This document shows, piece after piece, positions 45,534 through 55,318 of a stretch of DNA of 64,000 bases; the first letter of the stretch is position 1, and each line of letters opens with the position of its first letter. The stretch is from Phaeobacter piscinae (GTDB lineage Bacteria > Pseudomonadota > Alphaproteobacteria > Rhodobacterales > Rhodobacteraceae): assembly GCF_002407245.1 (NCBI RefSeq), contig NZ_CP010681.1:1612001-1676000 (forward strand), read 5' to 3'. The position numbers were made by a program, and so were the translations under genes. The notes beneath the pieces were generated by a model. The model made no database searches and was not told the DNA's origin. It saw only the letters and a program-made list of their open reading frames with translations.

Positions 45534-46670
45534 TTACATCTTGCACTCTGCCGCATAGGCGTCAGCGTGATTTTCCAAACCGGTTGCGATGATCTTGTTG
45601 GTGAAAACATCCCCTTCCTGAATGACTTCGCGGACGTAGATGTTCTGGACCGGGTGGTGGTTGTCGCCGAATTTGAAATCACCCCGAACGGAGTTGAACT
45701 CCGCAGCCTTCAGCGCCGCGCGGAAGGCCTCCTTGTCATCAACACTTGCCTTGTCCAATGCGCTGAGGATCAGGTTCGCAGTGTCGTAGCCCTGGCTTGC
45801 ATAGAGCGAAGGGAGGCGTTCATATTTCTGCTCAAAGGCGGTGACAAAGGCCGTGTTGGCCGGATTGTCGAGATCCTTGTTCCACTGCGAGGTGTTCTTG
45901 ATCCCCAATGCAGCACCACCGACCGCCTGCAGAATGCCCTGATCAAAACTGAAGGCCGGGCCAACAACCGGCAAATCAACACCGCTGTCTGCATATTGCT
46001 TGAGGAAGGAAATGCCCATGCCACCCGGCAGGAAGAAATAGACGCTGTCGGCACCGGAAGCGCGGATCTGCGCAATTTCGGCCGCGTAATCGGTCTGACC
46101 CAATTTGGTGTATGCCTCACCGGCCAGATCGCCCTGATACATCCGCTTGTAGCCGGTCAATGCATCTTTCCCAGCCGGGTAATTCGGGGCGAGGATATAG
46201 CTGTTCTTCAGGCTCGCATTATTGGCAAAGGCACCCGCCGCCTCATGCAGATTGTCGTTCTGCCAGGCCACGTTGAAGTAGTTTTCATGGCAACGCTTTC
46301 CGGCCAGTGCTGACGGACCGGCATTGGGCGACAGGTAGAATACGCCTTGCGCCGTGGCCGCCGGAACCACCGCCATAGCGAGGTTCGACCAGATGATGCC
46401 GGTCATGATATCGACCTTCTCCGATTGGATCATCTGATCAGCGATCTGTACGGCGCTTTCGGGTTTGCGCTGATCGTCTTCGATCACCACTTCGATATCG
46501 TCGCGGCCTGCCTGCTCCATCGCCAGCATGAAACCGTCGCGCACATCGACGCCAAGGCCCGCACCGCCGCCGGAGAGTGTTGTGATCATACCGATCTTGG
46601 TCTCAGCGCTCGCGGCCAAGGCCAGCGTTGATACGGCTGTTGCCAGCGCCATGGTCTTCAGTGTCGTCAT
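45534..46670 (-). CDS. ABC transporter substrate-binding protein (LivK-like, Peripla_BP_6)
   Basis: This 378-residue protein has a signal peptide cleaved after ALAASAE near residue 22 and the type I periplasmic-binding fold: TKIGMITTLSGGGAGLGVDVRDGFMLAM near the start and IGPNA-like YLSPNAGPSALAGKRCHENYF with paired Cys. It is the first gene of the operon (binding protein, livH, livM, livG, livF). The pattern is closer to amide/urea or aromatic-type members than classical LivJ, but the ligand cannot be fixed from sequence. Confidence 0.9.
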   Translation of the reverse strand: MTTLKTMALATAVSTLALAASAETKIGMITTLSGGGAGLGVDVRDGFMLAMEQAGRDDIEVVIEDDQRKPESAVQIADQMIQSEKVDIMTGIIWSNLAMAVVPAATAQGVFYLSPNAGPSALAGKRCHENYFNVAWQNDNLHEAAGAFANNASLKNSYILAPNYPAGKDALTGYKRMYQGDLAGEAYTKLGQTDYAAEIAQIRASGADSVYFFLPGGMGISFLKQYADSGVDLPVVGPAFSFDQGILQAVGGAALGIKNTSQWNKDLDNPANTAFVTAFEQKYERLPSLYASQGYDTANLILSALDKASVDDKEAFRAALKAAEFNSVRGDFKFGDNHHPVQNIYVREVIQEGDVFTNKIIATGLENHADAYAAECKM

Positions 46671-47199
46671 TGATCCATCTCCCTGATCTGTCTGAGCAAT
46701 GAGGGCCGCTTCTGTGGCAACTCCCCGCCGCTTACTCTTTCTGATTGGACTGCACGGCGCCAGCTTATTGCGGCGTTCTTCAGATTTGTCAGTCTACACC
46801 CATATGCTCATGCCGGAGGCAGAGCACATGCGCAGGAGGCAGGTCGCGCTATGTCCAAGGACCGTTTCATCAGTCCTTCAAGGAAGCCTAGGCTGAAGTC
46901 CATATTTATTTCAAGATTAAAATATCTAACCTTAAAACTTATTGCACCAGCAACCTTACGTCCGGCCCCGACGTTGCAGCGGGTTTTCTAACCCTCGTTT
47001 GAGACGGTGCCTGCCTGCCGGGAGTGGGCGCGCGATTGGCGATGCCGTGAACAGAACTGGAAATTTCAGGAGAAATGTGACCAAGCGGTAGTCTTAGGCA
47101 CGCCGATCACAACAACACATTGAATTTGCGATACGATGGCAGGTTGTAATGCTGCCGTCGGCGCGCAAACATACAGTCGGGCTCTGCAAACGATGTCAT
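46671..47199. other. Intergenic region, no gene seen
   Basis: This 529-base stretch lies before the LivK-like gene and after the unknown gene at 47200. It includes an AT-rich block at about 46900-46950 suited to a promoter. No repeats, RNAs or credible frames are seen. Confidence 0.5.
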
Positions 47200-47880
47200 T
47201 CACTGACAGGACGTGAGGTGACGCGGTTGCTCTCTCATCGCTTCTGCACTTTGACTGCTTCTACGCTGGCGCTCAAGACCGTCAGTGTAGCGCTTCACAA
47301 GCTCAATCTGAAAGCGGATCTCGTGGACACGGTCAGCCAGCTGCTGACTGAGTGACCCGATTGCACTTTCTGCGTCGACCAGGCCGTCCTCCGTTGCGGA
47401 AAGGACATTGAGCAATGGCAATGCCAGATCCGTCAGCACCTGCGCGCTTACCTCTCGGGTCAAATCCTCAAGCCCGGCACCGAACCCCACGTCGGGGCGG
47501 AAAGCGTAGCCGATGCCGCCGACGCTACACCGAAACCGAATGATGATCGACTGGCTACCGTCTTCGTCGACAGTTGAGAGAACATGTGCCCCTGCCAGAA
47601 CAAGGCCCGGCACCTCAAGAATGAGCGATGGCAACGAAATCACCTGTGTTTCACCCGACAACATATTGACACAGTCAGTCAGGCCATCCGCAATGGCATC
47701 GCAGAACACTTCATCAAGAGGCATCGTGTTTACGAAGGATGTTCGATTTCGAAACGCAGGACTAACCACTTCGCAGGACCGTACATGGGGAGCCTCACCC
47801 TGATCGGCGATCAAGTTCACTATGAACCGCCGCTGATCTTCTCCAGCCTCGGAACTGTCAGTCATAGTTACCACATTCAT
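47200..47880 (-). CDS. Hypothetical protein, divergent from CheB-CheR gene
   Basis: This 226-residue protein has no family I recognise. The N-terminal two-thirds reads as a mixed alpha/beta domain (RRFIVNLIADQGE..., SLPSLILEVPGLVLAGAHVLSTVD, then IIIRFRCSVGGIGYAF), and the C-terminal third from about residue 150 is helical with heptad-like hydrophobic spacing (SLSQQLADRVHEIRFQIELV), likely a coiled coil. There is no signal peptide or membrane segment. The ATG at 47880 is used; 47865 or TTG 47898 are possible. It shares a 256-base promoter region with the CheB-CheR-PAS gene and may be functionally tied to it, which is inference. Confidence 0.65.
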   Translation of the reverse strand: MNVVTMTDSSEAGEDQRRFIVNLIADQGEAPHVRSCEVVSPAFRNRTSFVNTMPLDEVFCDAIADGLTDCVNMLSGETQVISLPSLILEVPGLVLAGAHVLSTVDEDGSQSIIIRFRCSVGGIGYAFRPDVGFGAGLEDLTREVSAQVLTDLALPLLNVLSATEDGLVDAESAIGSLSQQLADRVHEIRFQIELVKRYTDGLERQRRSSQSAEAMREQPRHLTSCQ

Positions 47881-47942
47881 CACAACCAACCTATACAACT
47901 GGAGGTGCTTTAATATCTAGTTAGGAGTCGTTTATAAATTAT

Positions 47943-47999
47943 TTATGCAGCGTAGATTGGAGTAACAATCTCAGTCAAGCCTTATGCAGCCATAGATTG
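47943..47999. repeat. Two direct repeats in the divergent promoter region
   Basis: TTATGCAGCGTAGATTG at 47943-47959 and TTATGCAGCCATAGATTG at 47982-47999 differ by a single inserted base and one substitution. Their starts are 39 bases apart, close to four helical turns, so they may be paired binding sites for one regulator controlling the divergent genes. Confidence 0.5.
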
Positions 48000-48136
48000 C
48001 AATAATGCATTTCACCCCCAATACCCTCATCCCGAGTAAACCAGCATCCCAATTTGACCTTTTTTTAATTGATCATGGACCTCTTGGTGCTGAAGGCGCT
48101 AATAGATAGAGCATACGATAGACGATAGGCACACAT

Positions 48137-51100
48137 ATGACAACGCGAACTACAAAAGACCTGACGATTATCGGTATCGGGTCGTCGGCAGGCGGGCTAG
48201 AAGCCATCCGCGAACTGGTTGCCACTCTCCCGGTGGATGTGCCTGCGGCCTACGTTGTCGTACAGCACATGTCGCCACACCACAAAAGCCTGATGACAGA
48301 ACTGGTGGCGCGTCAGACCCAGCTGAAGGTCGGAACCATAGAGAATGGCACCGTGCCTGAGGCCAATGTTGTCTATATTACGCCCCCCAAAAGCGATGTA
48401 ATCTTCTCAAACGGTCGTCTCCATCTGTTGCAGGATCCAAATGCCGAACCTGGAACGCCACGCCCCTCGGTGGACCGCTTCCTTGTCAGTCTGGCGGAGC
48501 AAAATGGCGATAATTCGATGGCGATCATTCTCTCTGGGACGGGCAGTGATGGCGCCTATGGCGTACAAGCCATTCGCGAGGCCGGCGGCATCACCATTGC
48601 TCAGGATGCCGAGAGCGCAAAATACGACGGCATGCCTGTAGCCGCAGTTCAGACTGGTTGCGTAGATTTGGTCCTACGGCCCCAGGATATTGGTGCAAAC
48701 CTGCAAAAAATCCTGTCCTCACCGCGTGATTTTACCTCCTTTCGTAACGAGAACAGCCTGCGAGATTCGCCGGTATCGGACCTGCTTCAAATCCTGTTGG
48801 CGCGCACGCGTGTGGATTTCCGCGACTACAAGCAGACAACCATCAGCCGCCGGATTGAACGGCGTATGATAGCCCTTGGGATTGAAACTCAAGAGGAATA
48901 CACGCAGTTCTGCCGTAACAATCCCCATGCGGTTGATGCTCTGTTCAAAGACCTGCTGATCTCAGTCACGCGGTTTTTCCGTGATCGCGAAGAATTCGAA
49001 CTGCTGAAGGGGCTGCTGCCTCAGCTTATCAAGGAGCGTGGTCCCGGACCGCTGCGAATATGGGTCGCGGGCTGCGCCACTGGTGAGGAAGCCTATTCGA
49101 TCGCGATGGTGGTCTCAGAGGCGCTTGGCAATCCGACCAATCAGCTCAAATCGCGGGTACAGATTTTTGCGACTGATATCGATAAGGATGCGTTGAAAAC
49201 GGCGCGCAAAGGGGTCTACAGCCTTGCGGCGCTGAACGATATTCCCTCTGAGCTTGCGGATAAGTACTTGATCCGTCAGACCGACGGTGTGCGGGTGGTC
49301 GACAATCTACGCAATGCAGTTCTGTTCTCCGACCACAATGTTTGCCAGGATCCCCCTTTCCAGAAAGTAGATCTGATCTGTTGCCGTAACCTGCTAATCT
49401 ATTTTGGCAATCCGCTTCAGCAGAAAGTCATGTCTCGGTTCCACTATGCGATGTCACCGCATGCGCTGCTATTCCTCGGCACTGCGGAAAGTGTTGCGGG
49501 GTCGGATGAACTGTTCGTGCAGGACCGCTCCACGTCGCATGTCTATCGCAAGCGGTCCCTGCGCGCCCATCAGGCACAGCAACCCTACAATATGCCCTCG
49601 GTTCCGATGATGGCGCAGCGGCCGACAATCAAGCCACCGCCACAGCAAGGTCCATCCACCGATCGTCAGCTTTTCGAAGCGCTGGCACAGTCTCTCGGCA
49701 AGAACTCGCTTTTGGTCACCGAGGATTTCTCTATTGCGCGAGTCTATGGGTCCGTTAGCCAGTTTATCGAAGTAAATGAGACCAGTTCGCTGCGGATGCA
49801 TCTTGACCTGTTGCGCAGTCCTCTGCGCGAAGAGGCCCGCAGCCTGATTACCATCGCGTTGAAGAACGGCGCCCATAAGGGGGGCGTCCGTCATCTTCTG
49901 GCTGAAAATGACGATGAAGAAATACGTTTAGATGTCTATCCGATTATTGCCAAAGATATCAGCGAGCGCGCCGCACTGGTGGTATTCACCCCGGTAACCG
50001 TTGACCGGTCCAGGATGAACGCGGCGCCAATTGTCGGCGATGAGGGCGACGCGACCTTCGAACGGATTCGCAATCTGGAAAATGAGGTTGCAACAACCCG
50101 AGAAGCGCTGCAGCAGACCATCGAAGAACTGGAAACCTCAAACGAAGAGTTGCAGTCACTCAATGAGGAGCTCCAATCCACCAACGAAGAGCTACAAGCC
50201 ACCAATGAAGAGCTCGAAACCTCAAGCGAAGAACTGCAATCCACCAATGAAGAGTTGATCACCGTCAACGAGGAGCTGCAGGTCACGGCATCCGAGCTGA
50301 GTGGTCGTACAGGCGAGCTGATTTCCGTTCTTGAGAGCACCCCATTGGCGATTGTCGTGGCGGACAGCGCCTTGCAGATCACGCAGGCAACTCTGGCAGC
50401 GACGCGGATGTTCAACATTCGCCGTCCGATCTCCAGCCCTCACATCAGCCAATGCGCTCTGCCCGAAGGTTTCCCGATACTGGCACCCATCTGCAGCGAA
50501 GCGTTGCGTCTTGGCCAAACTGTAACTGAGGAATTCACTTCTAAAGGGACGCGCATCCACCTGATCTGCTCGCCCTATTTCGACGTCAACGGGCAGATCC
50601 TTGGGGTGACCATGGTGGCGTCAGAATTCCCCGGCATGGCGCACGAGATGGAGATGATCCTCGACAATTCCAAGCTGTTGCTGATGAACCGAACCCGTAG
50701 CGGAGAGATCCTGCGGATCAGTTCGGCCTACGCAGAACTTCTCGGTCCAAGCCGCGACAAAGCGCTGTCGAAAAATGTCTTCAACCTGGCCTCTGATGCC
50801 GGCGTTGATGAGCAGATGCTCAAGAATGATGCAAAGGTTCTCGACACTCAAAACGGTTTTGATCATGAACTGCTGCAAGTGAACCTTCCTCATGAAGAGA
50901 GCACCCGCTGGATCAGCATGGATCGCCACCGCTTCCCTCATCATATCACTGAAGAACCGACCATCTTCACCATTGGCACTGATGTGACCGAAACTGTGGA
51001 GGCGCGTAAACACGCTGAGGCGCTGCTGATGCAGGCTGAAATGGTGCAAGACATGGTTGGGATTGGCTTCTGGTCCATTGACTCCGATGGTCAGACCCCC

Positions 51101-51388
51101 TTTTGGTGGCCCAAAGTCTACGAGATTCATGGTGTAGATCCCGAAAGCTATAATCCGGAAATCGACAGCGCAATTGCGTTCTTCCACCCTGACGATCGCG
51201 AGGACGTTCAACGCATCGTCTCCGAGGCCATCGAAGCCGGCACTGGCTTTAACTTCATCAAACGTTTGATCCGCGCCGATGGCTCGGAGATTCATGTGGA
51301 AAGCCAGGGCGTGGCAGTGCGCGACGAAAACGGCGAGGTGACACGGTTGGTCGGTATCTTCCGCGAGGCGCAACAGGCTGTCGGCTGA
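48137..51388 (+). CDS. CheB-CheR-PAS fusion protein without kinase domain
   Basis: This 1083-residue protein has a CheB methylesterase domain (about 10-190) with catalytic Ser in GIGSSAGG (15-20), His44 in VVQHMSP and Asp138 in GTGSDGAYG. A CheR methyltransferase domain follows (about 210-470) with the SAM site WVAGCATGEEAYSIAM near 309. Next comes a coiled coil built on NEEL repeats (about 650-720), then PAS/PAC domains to the end. No CheB receiver domain and no histidine kinase HisKA/HATPase follow, unlike many relatives. It is cytoplasmic. It probably senses and signals through methyl chemistry or a partner kinase; no chemotaxis cluster is nearby. Confidence 0.9.
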   Translation: MTTRTTKDLTIIGIGSSAGGLEAIRELVATLPVDVPAAYVVVQHMSPHHKSLMTELVARQTQLKVGTIENGTVPEANVVYITPPKSDVIFSNGRLHLLQDPNAEPGTPRPSVDRFLVSLAEQNGDNSMAIILSGTGSDGAYGVQAIREAGGITIAQDAESAKYDGMPVAAVQTGCVDLVLRPQDIGANLQKILSSPRDFTSFRNENSLRDSPVSDLLQILLARTRVDFRDYKQTTISRRIERRMIALGIETQEEYTQFCRNNPHAVDALFKDLLISVTRFFRDREEFELLKGLLPQLIKERGPGPLRIWVAGCATGEEAYSIAMVVSEALGNPTNQLKSRVQIFATDIDKDALKTARKGVYSLAALNDIPSELADKYLIRQTDGVRVVDNLRNAVLFSDHNVCQDPPFQKVDLICCRNLLIYFGNPLQQKVMSRFHYAMSPHALLFLGTAESVAGSDELFVQDRSTSHVYRKRSLRAHQAQQPYNMPSVPMMAQRPTIKPPPQQGPSTDRQLFEALAQSLGKNSLLVTEDFSIARVYGSVSQFIEVNETSSLRMHLDLLRSPLREEARSLITIALKNGAHKGGVRHLLAENDDEEIRLDVYPIIAKDISERAALVVFTPVTVDRSRMNAAPIVGDEGDATFERIRNLENEVATTREALQQTIEELETSNEELQSLNEELQSTNEELQATNEELETSSEELQSTNEELITVNEELQVTASELSGRTGELISVLESTPLAIVVADSALQITQATLAATRMFNIRRPISSPHISQCALPEGFPILAPICSEALRLGQTVTEEFTSKGTRIHLICSPYFDVNGQILGVTMVASEFPGMAHEMEMILDNSKLLLMNRTRSGEILRISSAYAELLGPSRDKALSKNVFNLASDAGVDEQMLKNDAKVLDTQNGFDHELLQVNLPHEESTRWISMDRHRFPHHITEEPTIFTIGTDVTETVEARKHAEALLMQAEMVQDMVGIGFWSIDSDGQTPFWWPKVYEIHGVDPESYNPEIDSAIAFFHPDDREDVQRIVSEAIEAGTGFNFIKRLIRADGSEIHVESQGVAVRDENGEVTRLVGIFREAQQAVG

Positions 51389-51415
51389 CCAGCTTTAACT
51401 TCGGCAATAGCAGTT

Positions 51416-51447
51416 AAAGAAAGGCGCAGGTGACTGCGCCTTTCTTT
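51416..51447. terminator. Bidirectional intrinsic terminator
   Basis: AAAGAAAGGCGCA and TGCGCCTTTCTTT form a perfect 13-base-pair stem with a 6-base loop, between the converging CheB-CheR and mdeB genes. Confidence 0.85.
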
Positions 51448-51492
51448 ATATTCGATTTCTGCGTGCTTCGCCCAGTCCCCACGGCACAAGCA

Positions 51493-53904
51493 TTATACGA
51501 CTTTCAGCCGTTTGCCTGCGGTTAGCCCGTCTGCGGCTGCGGTGATGGCTTGCGCGTCGATGCCGAAGTGACGGTAGAGATCGCCGATGGTGCCGGTTTG
51601 ACCAAAATGCTCGACGCCAAGCGGAATAGACTGATGCCCCTGAACGCTCCCCAGCCAGCTCAGGGTTGCGGGATGCCCGTCAATCACCGTGATCAGCTTG
51701 CAATGGTTGGGCAGCTGAGCCAGCAAGGTCTCGATATGGCTTTGCGCCTGCGGCAGGCCACGTGCCCGCGCCCGCTGCGCTGCGGTCCAGCCCGCATTCA
51801 ACCGGTCGGCTGAGGTGACGGCCAGCACGCCCACGTCCCGGCGACCCTCGCCAATGGCGGCAGCGGCTTTGATGGCTTCGGGCGCGACAGCCCCCTGATA
51901 GGCAATCACCACATCACAGTTCGGCCCCGGCTTTTTCAGCCAGTAAGCACCATCAATGGCCCCCTGCCGGAAATCATCGTCACCACGTTTGCCGGGCTGT
52001 TCAATCGGGTTGGTGGTCAGTCGCAAATAGACCGAGCCGCCGGTCTCATCACGCAGCCATGTGCGCTCATCCGGGTCACCTTCGCCGTCGCGCTGGAGAT
52101 AATCGAACGCCCATTCCATAATCACCGCCAGCTCATCCACGAAGGCAGGTTCAAACGCAGCCAGCCCGTCCTGGCTCATCCCGATCAGTGGCGAGCCGAT
52201 GGATTGATGCGCGCCCCCTTCCGGGGCCAATGTCACCCCAGATGGCGTGCCTACGATCATGAAACGGGCATCCTGGTAGCAGGCATAGTTCAGCGCATCG
52301 AGGCCACGCGCGACGAAGGGATCATAGACGGTGCCAATCGGGATCAACCGCTTGCCAAACAGCGATTGAGACAGGCCGGCAGCCCCCAGCAGCAAGAACA
52401 AGTTCATCTCCGCAATGCCCAACTCGATATGCTGGCCGTCCGGTGTAAACTCCCATTTGGCGGTCGACGGGATCTTATGCTCGATGAACGCATCCGCCTG
52501 GGCCGTGCGGGCAAACAGCTTGCGCCGGTTCACCCAAGGACCAAGGTTGGTGGTGCCGGTCACGTCCGGAGACATGGTGACAATCCTCGTTGCCAGATCG
52601 CTGTCGCCTTTGGAGAGGTCATCAAGGATCTTGCCAAATCCCATCTGTGTCGACATTTCGCGGTCGGTCTTCACCTCCACCGTCGGCACAGGCAAGCGCG
52701 CGTCCTGATAACGCCGCGCGCCCTTGGCAAAAAACGGGGCCTGATCCAGAAACCCTTGCAGCGCAGCCGCATCTTTGACCGTTGCAAACGGCTCCCATTC
52801 CTCGCCCTCAGCGACGCCCATATAGCGCTGCCATTCCGCCATCTGGGTCTTGTTCATCAGGCCGCCGTGGTTGTCCTTGTGGCCCGCGATGGGCGTGCCC
52901 CACCCCTTCACCGTATAGGCCAGGAAACAAACCGGGCGGTCATGGTCGATGGCGGCAAAGGTTTCGGCCATAGTGGTTACGCAATTGCCGCCGAGGTTTT
53001 CCATCAGCGCCGCCAGCTCCGCATCCGAACGTCGCTCGATCAGTGCAGTCACATCCCCCTGATCGCCCAGATCCTCCATCAGATGCTGGCGCCAGACCGC
53101 TCCGCCCATGAAGGTCAGCGCCGAATATGTCTGGTTCGGGCAATCATCAATCCACTGACGCAGCTTGTCGCCGCCCGGCTCCTCAAATGCGGCGCGCTGC
53201 AGGGCGCCATATTTTACCTTCACCACATCCCAGCCAAAGGCGTCAAAGATCTTCTCGATCCGCTGGAACAATCCTTCGCGCACGATCCCGTCAAGGGACT
53301 GGCGGTTGTAATCAATGATCCACCAGGTGTTGCGCAGATCGTTTTTCCAGCCTTCCTGAAGGCATTCATAGACATTGCCCTCATCCAGCTCAGCGTCGCC
53401 GACCAGCGCCACCATGCGCCCCTGCGGCGCGTCCGCACCCCAGGATTTCGCGGTGATATAGTCCTGAACCATGGACGCAAAGGAGGTGATCGCCACGCCC
53501 AGACCCACAGATCCGGTGGAGAAATCCACGTCATCAATATCCTTGGTCCGGCTGGGATAGCTTTGCACGCCGCCAAAGCCGCGGAAATTCTCCATCTTCT
53601 CGCGGGTCTGGTTGCCCATAAGATACTGGATCGCATGAAAGATCGGCGAGGCATGGGGTTTCACCGCCACCCGATCCTCAGGCCGCAGTGCGCTGAAATA
53701 AAGCGCGGTCATGATCGACACCATGGAGGCGGAGCTGGCCTGATGGCCACCGATTTTGATGCCATCTTCCTTGGCGCGCAGGTGGTTGGCGTTGTGGATC
53801 ATCCAATGTGACAGCCATAGCAGCCGCTGCTCAATCGTCTTGAGCATTTCAGAAGAGGGTGTCGGCGCGGCGGATGTCGGGGTCATGGTCAAACTCGTTG
53901 GCAT
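51493..53904 (-). CDS. mdeB: AceE-like thiamine-diphosphate E1 (MdeB type)
   Basis: This 803-residue protein is a homodimeric pyruvate-dehydrogenase-type E1. The thiamine diphosphate motif is GDAELDEGNVYECLQEGWKND near residue 170, and an E1 pattern includes DFSTGSVGLGVAI near 127 and LGIAEMNLFLLLGAAGLS near 503. It has no E2 or E3 partner here and follows methionine gamma-lyase. In Pseudomonas putida, mdeB sits downstream of mdeA and its product acts on 2-oxobutyrate formed from methionine; the same role is inferred. The ATG at 53904 has GGAGGGG 12 bases upstream; 53886 is an alternative. Confidence 0.85.
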   Translation of the reverse strand: MPTSLTMTPTSAAPTPSSEMLKTIEQRLLWLSHWMIHNANHLRAKEDGIKIGGHQASSASMVSIMTALYFSALRPEDRVAVKPHASPIFHAIQYLMGNQTREKMENFRGFGGVQSYPSRTKDIDDVDFSTGSVGLGVAITSFASMVQDYITAKSWGADAPQGRMVALVGDAELDEGNVYECLQEGWKNDLRNTWWIIDYNRQSLDGIVREGLFQRIEKIFDAFGWDVVKVKYGALQRAAFEEPGGDKLRQWIDDCPNQTYSALTFMGGAVWRQHLMEDLGDQGDVTALIERRSDAELAALMENLGGNCVTTMAETFAAIDHDRPVCFLAYTVKGWGTPIAGHKDNHGGLMNKTQMAEWQRYMGVAEGEEWEPFATVKDAAALQGFLDQAPFFAKGARRYQDARLPVPTVEVKTDREMSTQMGFGKILDDLSKGDSDLATRIVTMSPDVTGTTNLGPWVNRRKLFARTAQADAFIEHKIPSTAKWEFTPDGQHIELGIAEMNLFLLLGAAGLSQSLFGKRLIPIGTVYDPFVARGLDALNYACYQDARFMIVGTPSGVTLAPEGGAHQSIGSPLIGMSQDGLAAFEPAFVDELAVIMEWAFDYLQRDGEGDPDERTWLRDETGGSVYLRLTTNPIEQPGKRGDDDFRQGAIDGAYWLKKPGPNCDVVIAYQGAVAPEAIKAAAAIGEGRRDVGVLAVTSADRLNAGWTAAQRARARGLPQAQSHIETLLAQLPNHCKLITVIDGHPATLSWLGSVQGHQSIPLGVEHFGQTGTIGDLYRHFGIDAQAITAAADGLTAGKRLKVV

Positions 53905-54018
53905 AAATCGAAGCTACCCCTCCCGCCGGAGTGCGGAGGGGGCCTTTTACAGGGGCGACCTGAAGGGCGTGGCGGTTACATCAGGCGGCTAAAGGGAGCG
54001 CGCCGGGCAAAGCCGAAA

Positions 54019-55224
54019 TCAGGCAGCGGCGTAGGCGTTATGCGAGGACAGCGCCTGCATCAGATCGTCAATGATATCGTCGACACCTTCAAGCCCTACT
54101 GACATCCGTACCAGACCTTCAGCGATCCCATGTTCGGCGCGCTCCTCAGGGGTATAGGTCGAATGAGTCATGCTGGCCGGGTGTTGGATCAGGGTTTCGG
54201 CATCGCCCAGTGATACCGCACGCTGGACCATCTCCAGCCTGTTCATCATGGCAATACCGCCCGCCTTGCCGCCGACCACCTCAAACGGGATCATGCCCCC
54301 AAAGCCCGACATCTGCCGCCGCGCCAGATCACCTTGGGCAAAATCATCAAGGCCGGGATAATAGACGCGTTCCACCGCCGGGTGCGATTGCAGAGCCTCG
54401 GCAACCTTCAATGCGGATTTGCAATGGCGCTCCATGCGCAGTTCCAGCGTCTTCAGGCCGCGCATTAGCAGCATTGCGCTGAAGGGTGACATAACCGCAC
54501 CGGTCATATCCTTCAGCCCGACCAAACGAATCTGGGTGATATCCTCCTTGGAGCCCACCACCAGACCAGCAATGACATCCCCGTGCCCACTGATGAATTT
54601 GGTGGCTGAATGCACGACGATATCAGCGCCCAGTTCGATCGGTCGCGTGATGACCGGCGTGGCAAAGGTGTTGTCGACCACCACTTTGGCACCGGCTTTA
54701 TGCGCAATCTCAGAAATTGCAGCGATGTCGATCAGGCGGTTATTGGGATTCGCCGGCGTCTCAAAATAGACCAGCTTGGTCTTCGGGCTGATCGCCTCAG
54801 CCAGATTGGTTGGGTCCGTCATATCCACCAGGCGTACCTTCACGCCAAAACGCGGCAGGCCGTGGGTCATAAACGAGAAGGTGCAGCCATAAAGCGTCTT
54901 GTCGAGAATGATTTCGTCACCCGCTGCAAGGAACGACCACAGGGTCGAGGTGATCGCACCCATGCCGGACGCTGTGGCAAGCCCTGCTTCGCCCCCTTCC
55001 AGATTGGCAATCCGCTGCTCCAGATGGTCCAAAGTCGGGTTGGAGATCCGGCTGTAGAAATGCCCTTCACGTTCGCCGGTGAACATCTCACCGCCGGCCT
55101 CGGCGGAATCGAAGGTGAACGTCGACGTCAGATAGAGCGGCGGGTTCAGCGATCCCTGCTGCGACTGCGTGTCATAGCCATGGTGGATTGCGCGTGTGGA
55201 GAAGCTGGAACCAGTTTTTGTCAT
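54019..55224 (-). CDS. mdeA: Methionine gamma-lyase
   Basis: This 401-residue PLP enzyme of the Cys/Met metabolism family splits methionine to methanethiol, ammonia and 2-oxobutyrate. The PLP lysine is K209 in HSATKFISGH, and Cys114 in LYGCTFSF is the cysteine diagnostic of methionine gamma-lyase (C116 in the P. putida enzyme), absent in cystathionine lyases and synthases. The ATG at 55224 follows AGGGTGAT. It is the first gene of the mdeA-mdeB operon, read away from the divergent Lrp-type regulator. Confidence 0.9.
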   Translation of the reverse strand: MTKTGSSFSTRAIHHGYDTQSQQGSLNPPLYLTSTFTFDSAEAGGEMFTGEREGHFYSRISNPTLDHLEQRIANLEGGEAGLATASGMGAITSTLWSFLAAGDEIILDKTLYGCTFSFMTHGLPRFGVKVRLVDMTDPTNLAEAISPKTKLVYFETPANPNNRLIDIAAISEIAHKAGAKVVVDNTFATPVITRPIELGADIVVHSATKFISGHGDVIAGLVVGSKEDITQIRLVGLKDMTGAVMSPFSAMLLMRGLKTLELRMERHCKSALKVAEALQSHPAVERVYYPGLDDFAQGDLARRQMSGFGGMIPFEVVGGKAGGIAMMNRLEMVQRAVSLGDAETLIQHPASMTHSTYTPEERAEHGIAEGLVRMSVGLEGVDDIIDDLMQALSSHNAYAAA

Positions 55225-55318
55225 GAATATCACCCTATTGCGTTTCCAGCATCTTAGGATGGTCACACGGGCGATTAGTTGCTAATTTACCCTCAAACAG
55301 CATAAGGATTGGCATATT

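Noticed and set aside
52204..53811. Plus-strand open frame of 535 codons
   Set aside because: It is antisense to mdeB, which has clear thiamine-diphosphate motifs, and it has no ribosome site.
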